Assembly (NCBI RefSeq): GCF_037975245.1 | Contig: NC_092565.1 | Coordinates: 18,951,999 to 19,015,998 of the forward strand | Direction: 5' to 3' | Length of the DNA: 64,000 bases | From: Apostichopus japonicus | Taxonomy: Eukaryota > Echinodermata > Holothuroidea > Aspidochirotida > Stichopodidae | Shown: piece after piece, positions 46,950-60,148 of the stretch | Numbering within the stretch: position 1 is the stretch's first letter | Layout: every line of letters begins with the position of its first letter | Notes under the pieces: model-generated | What the model saw: only the letters and a program-made list of their open reading frames with translations | Database searches by the model: none | Told to the model about the DNA's origin: nothing | Translations under genes and position numbers: made by a program

Positions 46950-47144
46950 ATGCGTCTAGACCTAATGGTAACCCTATTTATAGTCACGATATGCCTTTTG
47001 ACGTCTGAACTTAAAATGTTGTCATGTGGAAAACCTCATGCACCCTCGCTACAGGGGTGTCGTTTTCAACGGCCCCATCAGGCACACCGTCTCATTCATC
47101 AAATCATGTCCCTGCATGCCATAAAAGTTCCTGCCCCTACATAA
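46950..47144 (+). CDS. Possible short secreted-peptide frame (64 aa), uncertain
   Basis: An ATG-started frame encoding a hydrophobic N-terminal segment (DLMVTLFIVTICLLTS, residues 4-19) that looks like a signal peptide. It is followed by a 45-residue tail with two cysteines (near 27 and 37), and is rich in His, Pro and Gln. Dibasic processing sites are absent, and the family is not recognised. It stands alone between PAAT and KDM3, with no TATA box or adjoining exon that I can define. It may well be chance; a 64-codon frame is not rare in this window. Only the leader-like segment argues for it. Confidence 0.15.
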   Translation: MRLDLMVTLFIVTICLLTSELKMLSCGKPHAPSLQGCRFQRPHQAHRLIHQIMSLHAIKVPAPT

Positions 47145-47788
47145 ATCAGTCGCGGATTTAACAATCTCCTCCCATCGTTGAAAATCACTGCTTCGCTGAT
47201 GAGATTTATTGGACTTAAAACAACTGAATATGCTTTCACTGTCTACCTTAGTATGTTTCCTTTCATAGTCGAGTATGGGAGACTATATCAGATTGGGCAA
47301 AATTCATCGCATGGTAGAGCTTCAACACACATTTCGACCATTTCCATGTTTCGCGATTCCAAGTATCCCACAGGGCCATATATATTTTCGGTTTCACCAT
47401 GGTAACATTACTAATTTCTCTATATTTTAATATTTCTATATGAAGACATGTACCTTGACAAACGTAAAACACCTATACATTACCATCTTGGTACTTGTTT
47501 GATCCAATTTCCGCGTACTCCCTTTCTGCCAACCTTGAATCATTACGCGTTTAACGATTTACCACAGACGGACGTCGTCATTAAAGGAGTGAAAAGAACC
47601 TAAACAAGGGTTGAGATGGTCAAGGTCGGACGCATTTCACAGTCTGAAAGAGCGCCACCTTAATGCTTCTGCAGCGCATCAATGAGCATTTCCGATGGTA
47701 CGTTGCTTGTCAGTGAATAAAAATGTCTTACTACAATTAATTTCTCCATTGACACCATTGATATCACAACATATTCAGCTTTTGCCAC

Positions 47789-47873
47789 CATGACCGTTTA
47801 GATTTTGAGCTAGAAGAGCTCAAAGTTTAGCATAGTGCTCCCCAACCCATCTGCCAGCTCTCGCTGCAGAACA
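47789..47873 (+). repeat. Dispersed repeat, copy 2
   Basis: Partner of 44999-45076, 2.8 kb away in the same orientation. Similarity fades after the CCCCA.CC block. Confidence 0.7.
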
Positions 47874-50140
47874 TTCTTTTTTTCAGCCAGGATTTTCTAA
47901 AATGCCTCAATCCTCCAGATTTTTAGATCATCCCAGTAATTAATTGCATCCTCAGCAACATTCAGGCATGAAGAAGAAGAAGAATGATGACTCAGAAAAA
48001 TGCCCCCCTAAAAATCACTATAGTAGGACAATTTTGGACTATTTTCCGACAATGGTTAACCTTTTAGGAGGACGCGTGCATGCACTACTCAAATTGTGGT
48101 ACGGTACCTATATATGCATATATGACGAAGAGGTGTTTTAACAAAATCAGCAGTAGTCAATATTGGCTAGACATTTCAGAAAAAGGAAAGAAAAAAAATT
48201 TAAAAATAGATCACCCCCCAAAAATTATTCTCTTATAAGCTATGCAGCCATTACTCAAAGTAAGTACGGTACAAACATGGACGCCCTAAGGGAGTTGTTC
48301 ATCAAATAAAGATGAGGTAGTGGGTAATCACTGAACCGTGATTTGATCATCAATATTTCGTGGTCCCGACACTTTTCATTTTACCATTTCACAATTTTTC
48401 CACGTTCATTTCATTATTTGAAATAATGCTTGCTGAGTATATATACCGTATCCAAACACCTAAACTTAGATGTAATTTTCTTATAGAATAACGTCAAGAG
48501 ATGATGAAAATCTATCCAGCAAAGTCGTTTTAAACTCCACGATCTCTGTGTTGTAGTCACAAAAATGGTCCAGCAGAGTATATAGTCACTGTTCTCATTG
48601 CCATGGAACGAACAAAGTTTAGATATCCTACTGCCAGTGACAATTTCTCGTCATGATGGCTGAGATAATATAAACAAACTGTCCATAATCTAAAGATTTC
48701 ATCAAGTTTTCATTTCTCTCTTGGCACTTTGATATCATGCATGGCTTCATTATATGGGCTTGCTTATAATTGGGTAATTCTTTCCCTTCAGCAGACGACC
48801 CATCCTCATTCTTGTTAGTTTGTTCAGGAGTGCCACAGTCACGTGCATACCAGACTGGTATATAGGTCGGCTAAAAAGGGACTAAGCCCACAATATCGCT
48901 CAATGTGCATGGAGTAGTTACAAACAGGGCCGGAGGGAAGGGACCTGGCGAAGGAAGAGAGACCCGGGGGATGGAAGGGAGTGAAGGACATGGAAGAGGG
49001 AAGTCATGAGCAATAATGCTAATAAAGCAAAGAATGAAATTCTGTAAACTCAATCACTTCCTCAGACGTAAACTATATGGTGACGTTAAATCACGGAGGT
49101 ACCGCTTAATCACATTATACGCCCGCCCCAAGGGGCTTTTGTATTATGCGACAAAGCTATACCACCAAACACAAAGAAGGAGATAAAGAAACAAAACACA
49201 CAAGCAGCCCTTATTTGAAGGTTGATATAGAGAATCGCTCACTCCTCGACCACATTTTCGTATGTAAAAACTGGTATTTGATATTTTGTTGAAACTAATG
49301 TCATATTAACATGTTTAGGTGTAGGCTATACTTGACCGACAGGGATATGAAACGGATACCTGAAAGAATATATAACACCTTATTCTACCACATTAAAAAG
49401 TGCATTATCGGAATAATGAAAGTAATGATATAGTTCGATTCATTGCAAATGAAAATAAAACGTTGCACTAAATTTGTGGGACACAAAATTTGGTGGATTT
49501 GGATTAAACAGTTCAATAACGAGCCAATTCAGAGAAGCCATATTGTTGTCACAACACATCGAATTTTCGACAGATCGAGAGTCATTAGCTATATGTGAAT
49601 ATTGCAAGATTTGCTAGTAGAAAACTTTCACACCTTTACTATTTTACTAGCGTATTTAAAACGTACATAATGTTGAAATATTGTTAAGTAGATAACCTTA
49701 TAACGTAATGGGAACGTAATCAGAATAAAAACTAGGTGTGTTAACATTTTCATTAGAAGTAACCAACGTATGTCGACGTATTTTTAAGGTCTACTGATTC
49801 AGCGCTTGGTCAGTTCTCGGTGTGGTAGGAACATTTGACTCTGCAACTATATAATCCGGGCCTTGACCCCCTTTGGTAACCACGATAATCGATCCGCTAA
49901 TTTAGGCTACTTATCGAAACCGAGAAAAGATAACCTACTTTATCATTACTGTTAAACTAAACAAGTAAGGGTGTTTTTAGTAAGGAAACTTTTATAATGT
50001 CAATGTATCTTCCATTTACTCTTGTCGATCATTATGAAATGATTACTTTCTCTCACAATGAAATATTACGAGAATGATTTTGGAATTAAGCTTTGATGAG
50101 ACGATCCCTTATTGTTTTGCACTTGTTTAGGCGCGAGAAT

Positions 50141-50157
50141 GAACGCAGGCTGCGTTC
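50141..50157. promoter_or_regulatory. 17-bp palindrome upstream of KDM3
   Basis: GAACGCAG, one central G, then CTGCGTTC: a perfect inverted repeat of eight bases, about 210 bp before the KDM3 start codon. It contains two CG dinucleotides in AT-rich surroundings. It may be a dimeric factor site; no factor is assigned. Confidence 0.35.
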
Positions 50158-50162
50158 TAGTT

Positions 50163-50176
50163 TGACCTTTTGACCT
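50163..50176 (-). promoter_or_regulatory. TGACCT direct repeat (DR2-type nuclear receptor site)
   Basis: TGACCT, two bases, TGACCT on the plus strand, which is AGGTCA-AA-AGGTCA on the minus strand. This spacing is a known nuclear-receptor binding layout. It lies about 190 bp upstream of the KDM3 ATG and directly beside the palindrome. Confidence 0.35.
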
Positions 50177-50366
50177 TGAAAGACCGCTGTTCTAATCTGT
50201 GGAATGTTGATTACTGCGCACTACACTGTCAACAAGCACTTCGTCAGCTTTTACCGTACCACTATGAGTATGACTATAGCTATTTAGACCAGTTCGTTGT
50301 ATACCTATTCTTGAACTTGCGAAACAACTAAGAAAATCGCCGAAAAATGTCTGAAGCTTTTCCATT

Positions 50367-50525
50367 ATGGGAATAGAATATCGAGAGGAACTAGTCGGTA
50401 AAAGATTTTTGTGTGTCGTTGGGAATTTAAAGCCTAAAACACCAATTTCAGAGTGGCCGTGGCGTGCTGGTATTATACGGGCCGTTGACAAGACTACACC
50501 GGCTGTACACGGCAAAGACGCAATT
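50367..50525 (+). CDS. JMJD1C: KDM3/JMJD1C-type histone demethylase, first coding exon (partial gene)
   Basis: 53 codons ending at a GTAAGT donor (50526) in phase 0. The residues EELVGKRFLCVV (7-18) and WPWRAGIIRAV (about 29-39) match the start of the JMJD1/KDM3 family: the long JMJD1C form has ELVGKRFLCVAV and WRAGVIRAV, and KDM3A has VGRRFL and EWPWLSGTIRAV. In those proteins the next exon continues with a VYVEFD-type segment, consistent with the break here. KDM3 proteins are nuclear Fe(II)/2-oxoglutarate JmjC enzymes acting on H3K9 methylation; JMJD1C itself has debated activity. The catalytic part is not in this window, so activity cannot be judged. The start ATG is the only one in frame before the conserved motif. 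Most invertebrates have a single KDM3 gene, so the 1C label means closest N-terminus only. Confidence 0.82.
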
Positions 50526-53500
50526 GTAAGTTCGCTTTTACGTTACCTATATTTCAATTGTTAGTGGCGGAGAACACTAATTGTTGCACTCACTAAGAGT
50601 AGCTGTGAAATTGTTTGTTGGAAATGAAACATTGGGATGCGAATATGGAATTGATATATTTACTTTTCATTATGAAATACATTGTGCTTCATAATAAACC
50701 TTGCAAATTCCCCAACTTTTTGTAATATTGCTGAGCTAACATAGTCCACAGTAGACTATCTCAATGTCAGTCAGTACCGGTAAACTGGGGGGCCTGAAAT
50801 GCATCTGTATTTCACACATGACGACCAAGCCATGCAATAGCTTGTTTTTGTAATTGATGCAGAAAACAGAACATGTAGATTTAAAAATTCCAGAAAGTCA
50901 TAACTAAGGAGTTAATTGACAAGGGAAATACAATGAGTGTAATTTATTAAGCAGAAAATGCGCGTTTGAAGTAGCCTAGCCTACTGTACAAGCAAGCTGT
51001 TTAGAAATACAGAACCAATTGTGCCAACACACGATAAGGGAATCAAATATTTCAGCACTGGCAATACTGTATTAGCATTGTCTGTCAAAACCTACAGGTA
51101 CGGTATGGGTTTACTGAAAAATATTGGTTTGATTGTGTATCAGTGTGTGCAGCTTCATTTAAAGTTGCATTTTAGTCGAAGGCAAGGACAAACTTGAACA
51201 GATAATCATCAGTTAAGCATTTATGTGACATATATTGAATAATATCCTAAGGCCTAGTTTGATTTGCCTGGCCCAGTGGGGACATGCAAACTGTGAATGT
51301 GAAAATATTGTGTAGTTTGTACACAATACATATACTGCTAAGTATTGCCACCTATAATAATAATAATTGTAGTAATAATAATAATACTCTCACCTCAGTG
51401 ATTCAGTAGGCAGTTAATTAGAACAACACATGTCAAATGTTGTAGTCTACTTATTTAGGTAGAGAAATGAGCATCTCAATGTTCAAATTTAGGTCAGAAT
51501 CGATGGTAGAAGGTCTCTATATTGACAATACATCTTTTTAAAACAATTTTCTTGAGCAAACTTTTGTTAACATAACCCTGACATTTGTTCAAGGTACCGA
51601 TGGTTTGAATTTTCACCCTTAGAATTAATAATGCACTTCTCTATGGAAACCGCAGGTTAACTTAAAATCTGACCCAATTGGTATTAACTGGAAAAGAAAA
51701 ATATCTTGTAATGATATTATTGCTAAATTTGCACTGTTGTGACAGTTCAGTGCCCCTTTTCAAAAAAAAAGAAAAAAAAAAAAGGCTATATATGTATTAT
51801 TTAGAATTTGAAATGCTTTGTTAAATTAAACAAAAAAAGTAACTGCTAGAAGTGACTCATTGAAAGGTTGTACAGTTGTCAAATATTTTCAGAATGTTAG
51901 GGACAGTGTGAATACATAACACTAATGGTGTGATAAAGTCAGATTACTTTTGCTTTTGTGGCCTATAACACTTATTATGCATATTTTCACTGTACAATAG
52001 AATGAAATATATATAACAATAGCTGTCACTCCCACATTTAGATGAACTCTGTAGCGGTACCACATGGTTTTAGATGTAGCCTAGCCCTGTACCTAGAAGT
52101 TTTTAACTTCAGTATTCTGAGAGAAGAAAGGCAAAATCACACTGTTCACCACCACAGTGGGAAAAGCAAAACAGACTATTGATAGAAAGAAAGCAAAGAG
52201 AAATAGTCTATGAATTTATGAAAGAATAAAGTGATATTTTCTGTTACCTAGAAATACCAAAACTTAAAAAGATGTTATCATGCTTGGTGAAAGCAGTTTT
52301 TTGTTTTTTGGAGATGTCGATACAGGGTTTATTGACATTAAAGTTTGCTATATATACTAAGATGCACACACTTATTTCTAATACAGATCAGCCATTTTGT
52401 TAAGGTCTGTCAAATAGATGTGTATCTGCTATGCATTGACTTGTTGGTGGCACCAGCTACTGTACTATTACTTGGTTTCCTAATTGGTTTATGAAGCAGT
52501 TCATTGAAACGTGTATATTGCACATGCCTTTATTATCATTGATTAGTTAATTATAAATATGGAATAATTTATCTGGTGTCACAAAAGTGCCATGCGAAAT
52601 GTGAAAATTGCATAATACAAGTGCAAAATATCATAGCAGTATTTGTACGCAGAAAGCGTAATATTTTACAGACAAGAGACAAAGTTCGGAGCCTTCGAAA
52701 TTAGCTTCACAAAATTTGAAGCACTAAAATAATTAGTCCCTGAATAAGTAATTAACCTTTTCAAGAGGAAAAAGTGAATCAAACTTATGGATATGTATAT
52801 CAAGTTAAATGCCCTGAAATATTTTGCCCAATAACATTTCAATATTTGTTATTAAGAGTAGGTACTACTTGTCAGTAAACAAAAGATGTGAAATTCAAGG
52901 AAGTTGACATTTAAGAAGACTTGACACATCCTACGGAAACTTGGCAATATGTGAATGGATCCTCAAACAAAAGTAAACATCATACATACAACATTGCAAA
53001 ATCCTTTTGGATGTAAACCTTCTTGTCATCAACTTATAATTAAATCAAATACTCTTTAATACAAAACTTGGAATCATTTCAACTAGCTCTATTTTCCTAA
53101 CGTAAATTGTTTAAATTACACTAGATATAGCGCCCTACTGTGTTTTAAAAAAATAAAGGTAGTGCAATATATATAGCAGGTCACATGTATATTTTGAATT
53201 TAAATTCTTTGTAAGGCAAAGTTCCAACTCATGTGTTACTTTGGTCCATAACTGTTCAAAGCAGAGGACATGAGTCACTGTTGTTGGCATATTGACTGTT
53301 TTCTTTTGCAAGCCTAGTTTAAAAGTTCAACTTACAGCTCAAGACTTGAACTTACAGTTTAGCCCATGCAAAGTTCCTCATGGTTTGCTTCTCATTTAAA
53401 AAGACCACTACAGGAAATTAAATATTTATTTATTTATGAAATGGTTAAATTTGGCCCTGTTTTACTACCTTTAATATTAATAATATTTACCAATTCAAAA

Positions 53501-53868
53501 GTTAAAAGATAACTGACAGTCAAATATATATATCGCTTGAGAATTGTCACTCAAAGAATCAGGCATAGAATTCTGCTATTTTAGTCTCTCGCTAAAACAA
53601 TGGTACTGCTACAGATAATTTACACGCCAGAACGAAGTTCTCACCAGTTGGCATTTTCCTGAATCGCAACGCATATCAGTGACTGTATAGGCTTATGAGA
53701 GCAGCACCCATATTTTTACCGATAATAATAAGTAGTAATGCCAGGCCTGTGTTAGGTATGGAAATCATGCCCATTCTGGGCTGTCTTTACCATGTTTTTA
53801 TGTTCTTTATTGTCTCTTGGGCAGGAAAATGCAAGTACTGTACCCTCCTTTTCAATTTTTGTTATTTT

Positions 53869-53947
53869 CAAACAGCAAATTCCACTGGCATTAAGCCAGT
53901 AGTAGTAGTACTAATGAAATAAAACAGCCCAAATTTAGAGGCCTGAT
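53869..53947 (+). repeat. Palindromic-core dispersed repeat, copy 2
   Basis: AAACAGCAAATTCCACTGGC, ATTAAGCCAGTAGTAGTAG, then AAATTTAGAGGCCTGATT. It shares order and core with 17210-17262 (opposite strand) and 59605-59656. Confidence 0.6.
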
Positions 53948-56911
53948 TACTGTACCTTGATCATACCAGCTATTGTACTACATGGCTACTAAGGTGTAAC
54001 TTAAACACTATTTATACTACTTTCATGCTATTCATTGAAACTAGTGAGTCACACCTAATGTTTGAGATTAAACCTTCTTCTGAACCCCAAAGCAAAGAAA
54101 ACGTTCTCCTTGGGTAAATTTCTGAGAACCTGTAGTGGATGATGACTTGGCGAATGATGGTTGAGGTTATTGAAGAATTTTAGGGATTTGTAATTAAAAT
54201 GCAGAGCTTTAGAATTCCCAAAGTCCCTATTTAGTCATATTTTGAATGACTTATCATATGATTGCCATGTGAACATTTTCTGTCACAGTCAATATTCTTG
54301 AGTTTAGAGCTCTCTGCACATACAGTAGTCCTTGATGAAGAAAACAATATATATACGAAGAGGTTAAAAGTTAAATATTAACAGACTTTGTTGAATAGCT
54401 GGGTTGAAAAGATAGACACACACACACTGAAAGGAGATTTGGTAAAAAATTGAGTACAAGTTGTACTTGGCAACTGTTGATAAATATACTGTAGCCATAC
54501 ATTGTCCTGGACAGGCTTAACAGCAGATCTAACTATCTATTTAAGGTTATTACCATTCGGCTGCCAAGTTTTAAATTAACCTGTGGGTCTCTCTTCAGAT
54601 GGAAAATGTGACTCACATGTTTACCCCCAAAGAAAGCTACTTGAATCAAGTTCCCTAGGAACAAGACAAAATTAATCTGGCACAGACTTTTGTACTGTGC
54701 TACTGTGGAGAATACGATCAATCCTAACTTACATGCCGTGAATTATTCATAATTTAGTCAATATTATGTGTTGAAATTATTGTTTGTCTGTCAGACATTT
54801 CAAATTTGACAACATTTGTGGATTGAATATTTAACTTAACCATCATGATTTGTTCACTACAAAAGAGGCCTCCTTTAAGTAGTCGCTGAATTATGGAGAA
54901 GTACTCTGCTGGCTTTCCTTTTAACCAGGCTCCTGTGTCTCTCAGCTACCAGCAGGATCAAGATATTTGTGCTAGAATGGCTAACACATAAGTGTTGTTA
55001 ATGGCTTGAACCCCAGTGGTATAGTATATAGTACAAAAGTATTGTGTAGTATGCTGGTTTCATATACTGTACTGTACAAGCACAGTGTGTGTACAGTACT
55101 TGCTATAGTAGAACTGATCAATAGTGTATATATAGCAAGGCAACAGGGTTATGGGCTATGCTCTGTGTGGGTCACTGGTGGTATTTACAATCAGTGTCTT
55201 CATAGTGTTGAATGAAGGGATTATTGTAAGCCTCAAGAACCAGCTATTGTTTGCAGATTTCTTTCTGGTTACACATTGTGTTGTTGTTGTCATGCAAAGC
55301 TCTTTTATTGTTGATAGTGGGTTCTAAGAAGGTTCACAGAGACAAGGCCACCTCTTCTAGCTCTGTTTTTTTCGTTCTCCTGTTTTTTTTTTGAACAGGT
55401 GTCTTTTTTCCAGAGGAAATATAAATTAAATATTAACCATTCTAGAAATGAAGGGGGGGGGGGGGGCGTTGTATGAATCAAATCTGGTATTGACATTCAT
55501 AGCGTGGAAATGGTTATGTATTCGAAAGAAAATGTTTAGCGTCATAGGATCAGGAAGTTGTTTTGCAACTGAAATACGGTTGGTAAGGTAATCCTTATCA
55601 TGCCTACAGTTACTGTAGACACGGACTAGAACTCCTTATGTTTTATCTTATCTGTGTTAATATCCAAATTGAGTGGAATTAGAGAAGTTGAGCTATGAAA
55701 CAACAGTCTTTGGACTTTGGCCTAAACTTTACCTTAAGTAGAGAAGATGTGTACTTAAAAGAAATTTGCCGATCACATCTGAGTGGATGGCTAATGTGGA
55801 AATTCAAAAATTCAACCGATCAGGATAAATTGAATAACGGATATCATATCATTTCATAACATGCTCGGAAAGATTAATATACATTATGGAATTTGTTTCT
55901 ACAAATACCCTCAATTTTGTCATTTTTCTCATGCTGTTGTTATCAATCGCAGATAACCTCGTCCGTTGCCACACAAAGTTGTCTGATCTTTTCTGTTATT
56001 CACCATTCTCATATTAATGTCAGATCTTATCAATTCTCTGTTGCCTCTTTAGTTCCCTAATTTGTGACACACTTTTTACGAAGTGTTTCATTATGATCAA
56101 TCCATCCATGTATGAATGAATATGTCAGCCTTTTTAGCTTTGCACTTTCTCAGAACAAGCCAGAAACATTAGCTAATTGTGTTACCAAGGTCATATGATA
56201 TGTATACATGTGTGTGTTAGATTGATTTGGAAATATGGCATTAGAATCCCATTGTCTGCTATTATTCATTCATATTAGCAGTCGCCTCTTCTTTGATGTG
56301 CTGAGGGAGTGAGGGACAATTGGAGAATCTGACTAAATGCTAGGTTGGAGAAAAGTAGATTCATGTTCTTACAAAGCGGCTCCTCGAAAATCAATCAATT
56401 CAGGAATGGATTAAAACTTGTGTGAGAAATATTGATGATGTTTCGATATAAATTTCAAATTGAAATGATTTTATAGATGTGAAGCTGTATCATAAACCTA
56501 CAATTTTAGGACATTGTTGAATAGCTTATGTTTGATATAATTTGAAGGATTTATTTGTAACTTCAATTTCCTAGGCTTTATATTATGTATTTTGTAATCC
56601 ATCTTCCATAAAAAGTAGTCATAGACAATAAGAAATACATGCATGTACATGTACAATTACACACATACATACTGTATACACACATACATACTGTGAACAC
56701 AAACATACACAAATATAAGCTATGTACAAACTTATTATTTTCATGATTCGTGACATGCTACCAAGAATTTATGTGCAGTGCTACATTCCAAAGTTGGAAT
56801 TCAATTGTATTTACTAATTTTGGTATCTATTTAATTCACAAATTGAAAAAATATTGAAACTGAATAATGTATTTTTTACCATTGTTAAAGTGTACCTATA
56901 CTGTACTTATA

Positions 56912-56970
56912 GGAGGGGAGGGGAAGAAGATGGGGGAGGGGAGGGGAGGGGAGGAGGAAGATGGGAAGGG
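56912..56970 (+). repeat. G-rich GGGGA tract
   Basis: Repeated GGGGAGGGG blocks interrupted by AAGAAGAT. At least four runs of four or more G lie within 60 bp, so a G-quadruplex is possible on the plus strand, which is the KDM3 transcript sense. Confidence 0.7.
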
Positions 56971-59604
56971 GAAGAGGAGGAAAAAATCAAATCTGACATG
57001 GCTGCTATCACTTGTTCATGCACTATATCCAACTGCACACTATTAAGTCATTGTGTGTAACACATGTCACATGGCTATTGCTGTATACCAAGAAAACTGC
57101 CCATTTACATAAACAGTTGTAAACAGTTAGAGATAGTGTTATATATCATATTGCAGGAGAATTGATAATAAACATTTCCTCCAAAGGTTTGTATAGCCAT
57201 GGCTATATTGTTTCATCATATCAATGTGCATGTTGCCAACATTTAAGTAAGGATGATTGAATTCTCTACATTTCAATGTGGACATGGGTTCATTTTGCCA
57301 TGTGGTCTTGTCATTAACTTCTATCATAGTCAGTTATTGACATTGTTACATGCAGTTGAAACCTGTAATATATACACAGATGGAGGACAGCTGTAGATTG
57401 TCAAAGTTGGCAAAAGAAAAGCAGAGAGGTCTATGTGTGCAGACTTAACTTTTATGTACGTGGACACCAAAGGGACCACCAATACAATTGATATATCCTT
57501 TGCTATGAAATTTGAATGCCTAGCATTGTGATTGGATGACAAGATCAGCTGGTTTTAAAATGTTGATACATGTATATATGCATTAAAATACAAATACATG
57601 TAAGTACAGTGTATACAGCAATGTTACACAATGTGTGTATTCAATGTCTGCTTTAACATACAGCAAGTATTAGGACCTTTAATGTGTAAAATTAAATAAC
57701 CAACAAATTGAAGCTTGAATGAACAATATTGACAACAGTATTGGCCAACTGTTTGTTTCATTCCCAGATCTACCAGTGAATGCTACAAAATTTTAATATT
57801 TAAAAATAATGTTGTTACAATGACAAGTAGAGGAATAATATTTCAGTTAGTATACTTGATCTTAAAGCAGATTGCAGTACTAACAAACCACTTGAAGCTC
57901 CCACGTACTCATGTGTAATTTAGACAATTCTGTACAGATTTAGCAGCTGGTATGTACATGTTTACAACATGCACACAGATACATATGCTTTTTAAAGTTA
58001 TATTATTGCCTCATTTTCTGTTTTCAAGTGCTACGATAGACATGAATTCAAACAAGCAGTTCATTCCAAAGTTCATATTTTAGATTTATTGAAGGGCAAG
58101 GATTCATTATCAGCAGTTTAAGATGGTTCCTACTAAGCTCTATATATACTATCTGTACATAACTACATATATATGTGTGTACCAAGACTATTAAACAGGA
58201 AGTTTTTGGTTCTGTTTTTGTACAGCATCATTTGACTTCCTACTACAACAATTTACTGACATAGAGCTAGTTTATTGTGATTTTATGAAACTTATTGTTG
58301 TCACTGTACATTGTTCTTTCTGTACGTGGTATGTGTGGACTCATCACCTTTGGATACTTGTGCCTGTGTGTGTGGATGTGGGTGCTTATGTGTGCCACAC
58401 TGAATTGGATACTTTGTGGGTCGTCCATATATGTTGGTCTTTCTCTTTTTTTGTATATACAAAGAGCATGCTTGGTTACAAGTCCAACAAAATTAAGCGA
58501 CTTACAATACTGTCAAAGATAAAGGATCAAATATTTTTTTACTGTAAAATGAACTGGATCTCCTTCAAATAAAGGCAAAGATAGTTACGCTTGCAAGGGG
58601 GAAAATTTACTGCTTTCTGAACTCCATATAACCCTGTAAACTATACCCTATGTGTACTGTGTGGTGGTTTGGCATCAACCTTATTTCCAAGTAGGATGGA
58701 ACCTGTGGAGTATTACTATTCAGCTTTCTCACACTCACTTCATGGTTTGTAAGTTCTTGCATGCTGTACATATATATATAAAGTAAACTCCACCCTGTTG
58801 TAATTTACTGACCTGCTTTCTGGTTGTACCTTTTGTTTGGCTAATACAGTTAGTTTGAACACCCTATTGTCCAGCTCCCCTAGTAGTGGTTAGTTTACTT
58901 ATATCCAGTGTACACTCCAATTCCCATTGATTAGGTCAGCCAGTACCTAACTGCATTGAATAGTGACTATTTGATTTTATATCTTACTGTGTGTTAACTG
59001 CCATACCCACTTCTATTGTCAACGTTTTGTGCTAGGTCATTGATTATTTCTGGAATTTGAATGGAAACTGTTAAGGAGGAACCTTACCTCATAAACTTCT
59101 AATAATCTACAATGGCCTTTTATTATAGTACAGTAAACCTTTTCTCACAACAGACCACAGTTTGCTGCTAGGATTAAAACCTGACTATAAGAGTGGAACT
59201 GTTTTCTCTTCACTGAGCAGACATCAGTGATCGTAAATAGCAATGGGTGTTTGCAATAGAAATGTCCTTGGCATAGAGATGTCCTTGGCATAGAGACGTC
59301 TGTGATATTACATACTTAAAGCACAGATCATTTTGACATCTCTAAAATTTCCAAAGTTTTATCAGTTTGTCAAAAAAATGCCAACTGGTGCTTAAAAAAG
59401 TCTCAATTTTAAGCAAATTCTTACAGGCATTTTTTCCTGAATTACAAGACAGAGATCAGTTAATGTTGATGTGTTTGAGAGCAGCCCAATAATATTTGTT
59501 GATAGTAAGTGCAATAGTACATGCCAATTCTTTGATTGATGAATGTTAACCGTCAACAAACAGAAAATTGTCTGACTTGTCTATTTTTTTTCCTTCTGGC
59601 ATAT

Positions 59605-59656
59605 AGCAAAATCCACTGGCATGATGCCAGTAAATAACCCAATATTAAGCCTGATT
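59605..59656 (+). repeat. Palindromic-core dispersed repeat, copy 3
   Basis: AGCAAAATCCACTGGCATG, ATGCCAGTAAATAACCCAA, then TATTAAGCCTGATT. A shorter, more diverged member of the family at 53869-53947. Confidence 0.55.
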
Positions 59657-60105
59657 TATAACCCTAATTGTCATGTGATTGTTCCATTAGCATGTGGGGG
59701 GTGGGATTGACATATTATTATTATCCATATGTAGTGTTTTTAGGAAGTTGTTCTGACTGCTTTACTATAACCAACCCTGTGAGAGTTAAAAATAGGCCAT
59801 CTGTGTAAACATGTTATCTTTAAGATAGTAAGTATGCCTCCTATATATACATTGCACAGTAATATTGTATTCAACAATCCTGGTGTGGTGTAACCATGGA
59901 AGTACTATTCTACCCTTCCATGGTATAACTACATGTCTTATTTGCACACACAAGAAGTGTTGCTTGTGACAGAGGTCAAAGTTCATTCCAGGGAGAGAAA
60001 GTCAAAAGTGATTAACTTAGTGTATGCAAAAAGCAGATCCATGTATCATCTCTCATTAATAGTTGAACTGTAGGTCCCAAAATATGAATATAGTTATAAG
60101 AGAAG

Positions 60106-60148
60106 GAAGGGGTAGGTGGGGGGGGGGGGCGGGGGGCAGGGGAGGGGT
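60106..60148 (+). repeat. Dense G tract with G-quadruplex potential
   Basis: Runs of G (GGGG, a 12-base G run, GGGGGG, GGGG, GGGG) separated by one to three bases. This is the strongest quadruplex candidate in the window, on the KDM3 sense strand. Confidence 0.75.

Larger units (their letters stand above)
41755..50366. other. Spacer between divergent PAAT and KDM3 genes
   Basis: About 8.6 kb with no recognised conserved exon. It should hold both promoters. Seen here: C runs (42421-42437, 44155-44166, 46228-46241), a G run (44015-44030), a repeat pair (44999-45076 and 47789-47873), an open frame with a signal-peptide-like start (46950-47144), and, near the right end, a 17-bp palindrome and a TGACCT direct repeat. 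The remainder is AT-rich sequence in which I see nothing nameable. Confidence 0.6.

Noticed and set aside
50192..50515. 107-codon open frame, minus strand
   Set aside because: Antisense to the KDM3 first exon, whose plus-strand protein is clearly conserved.
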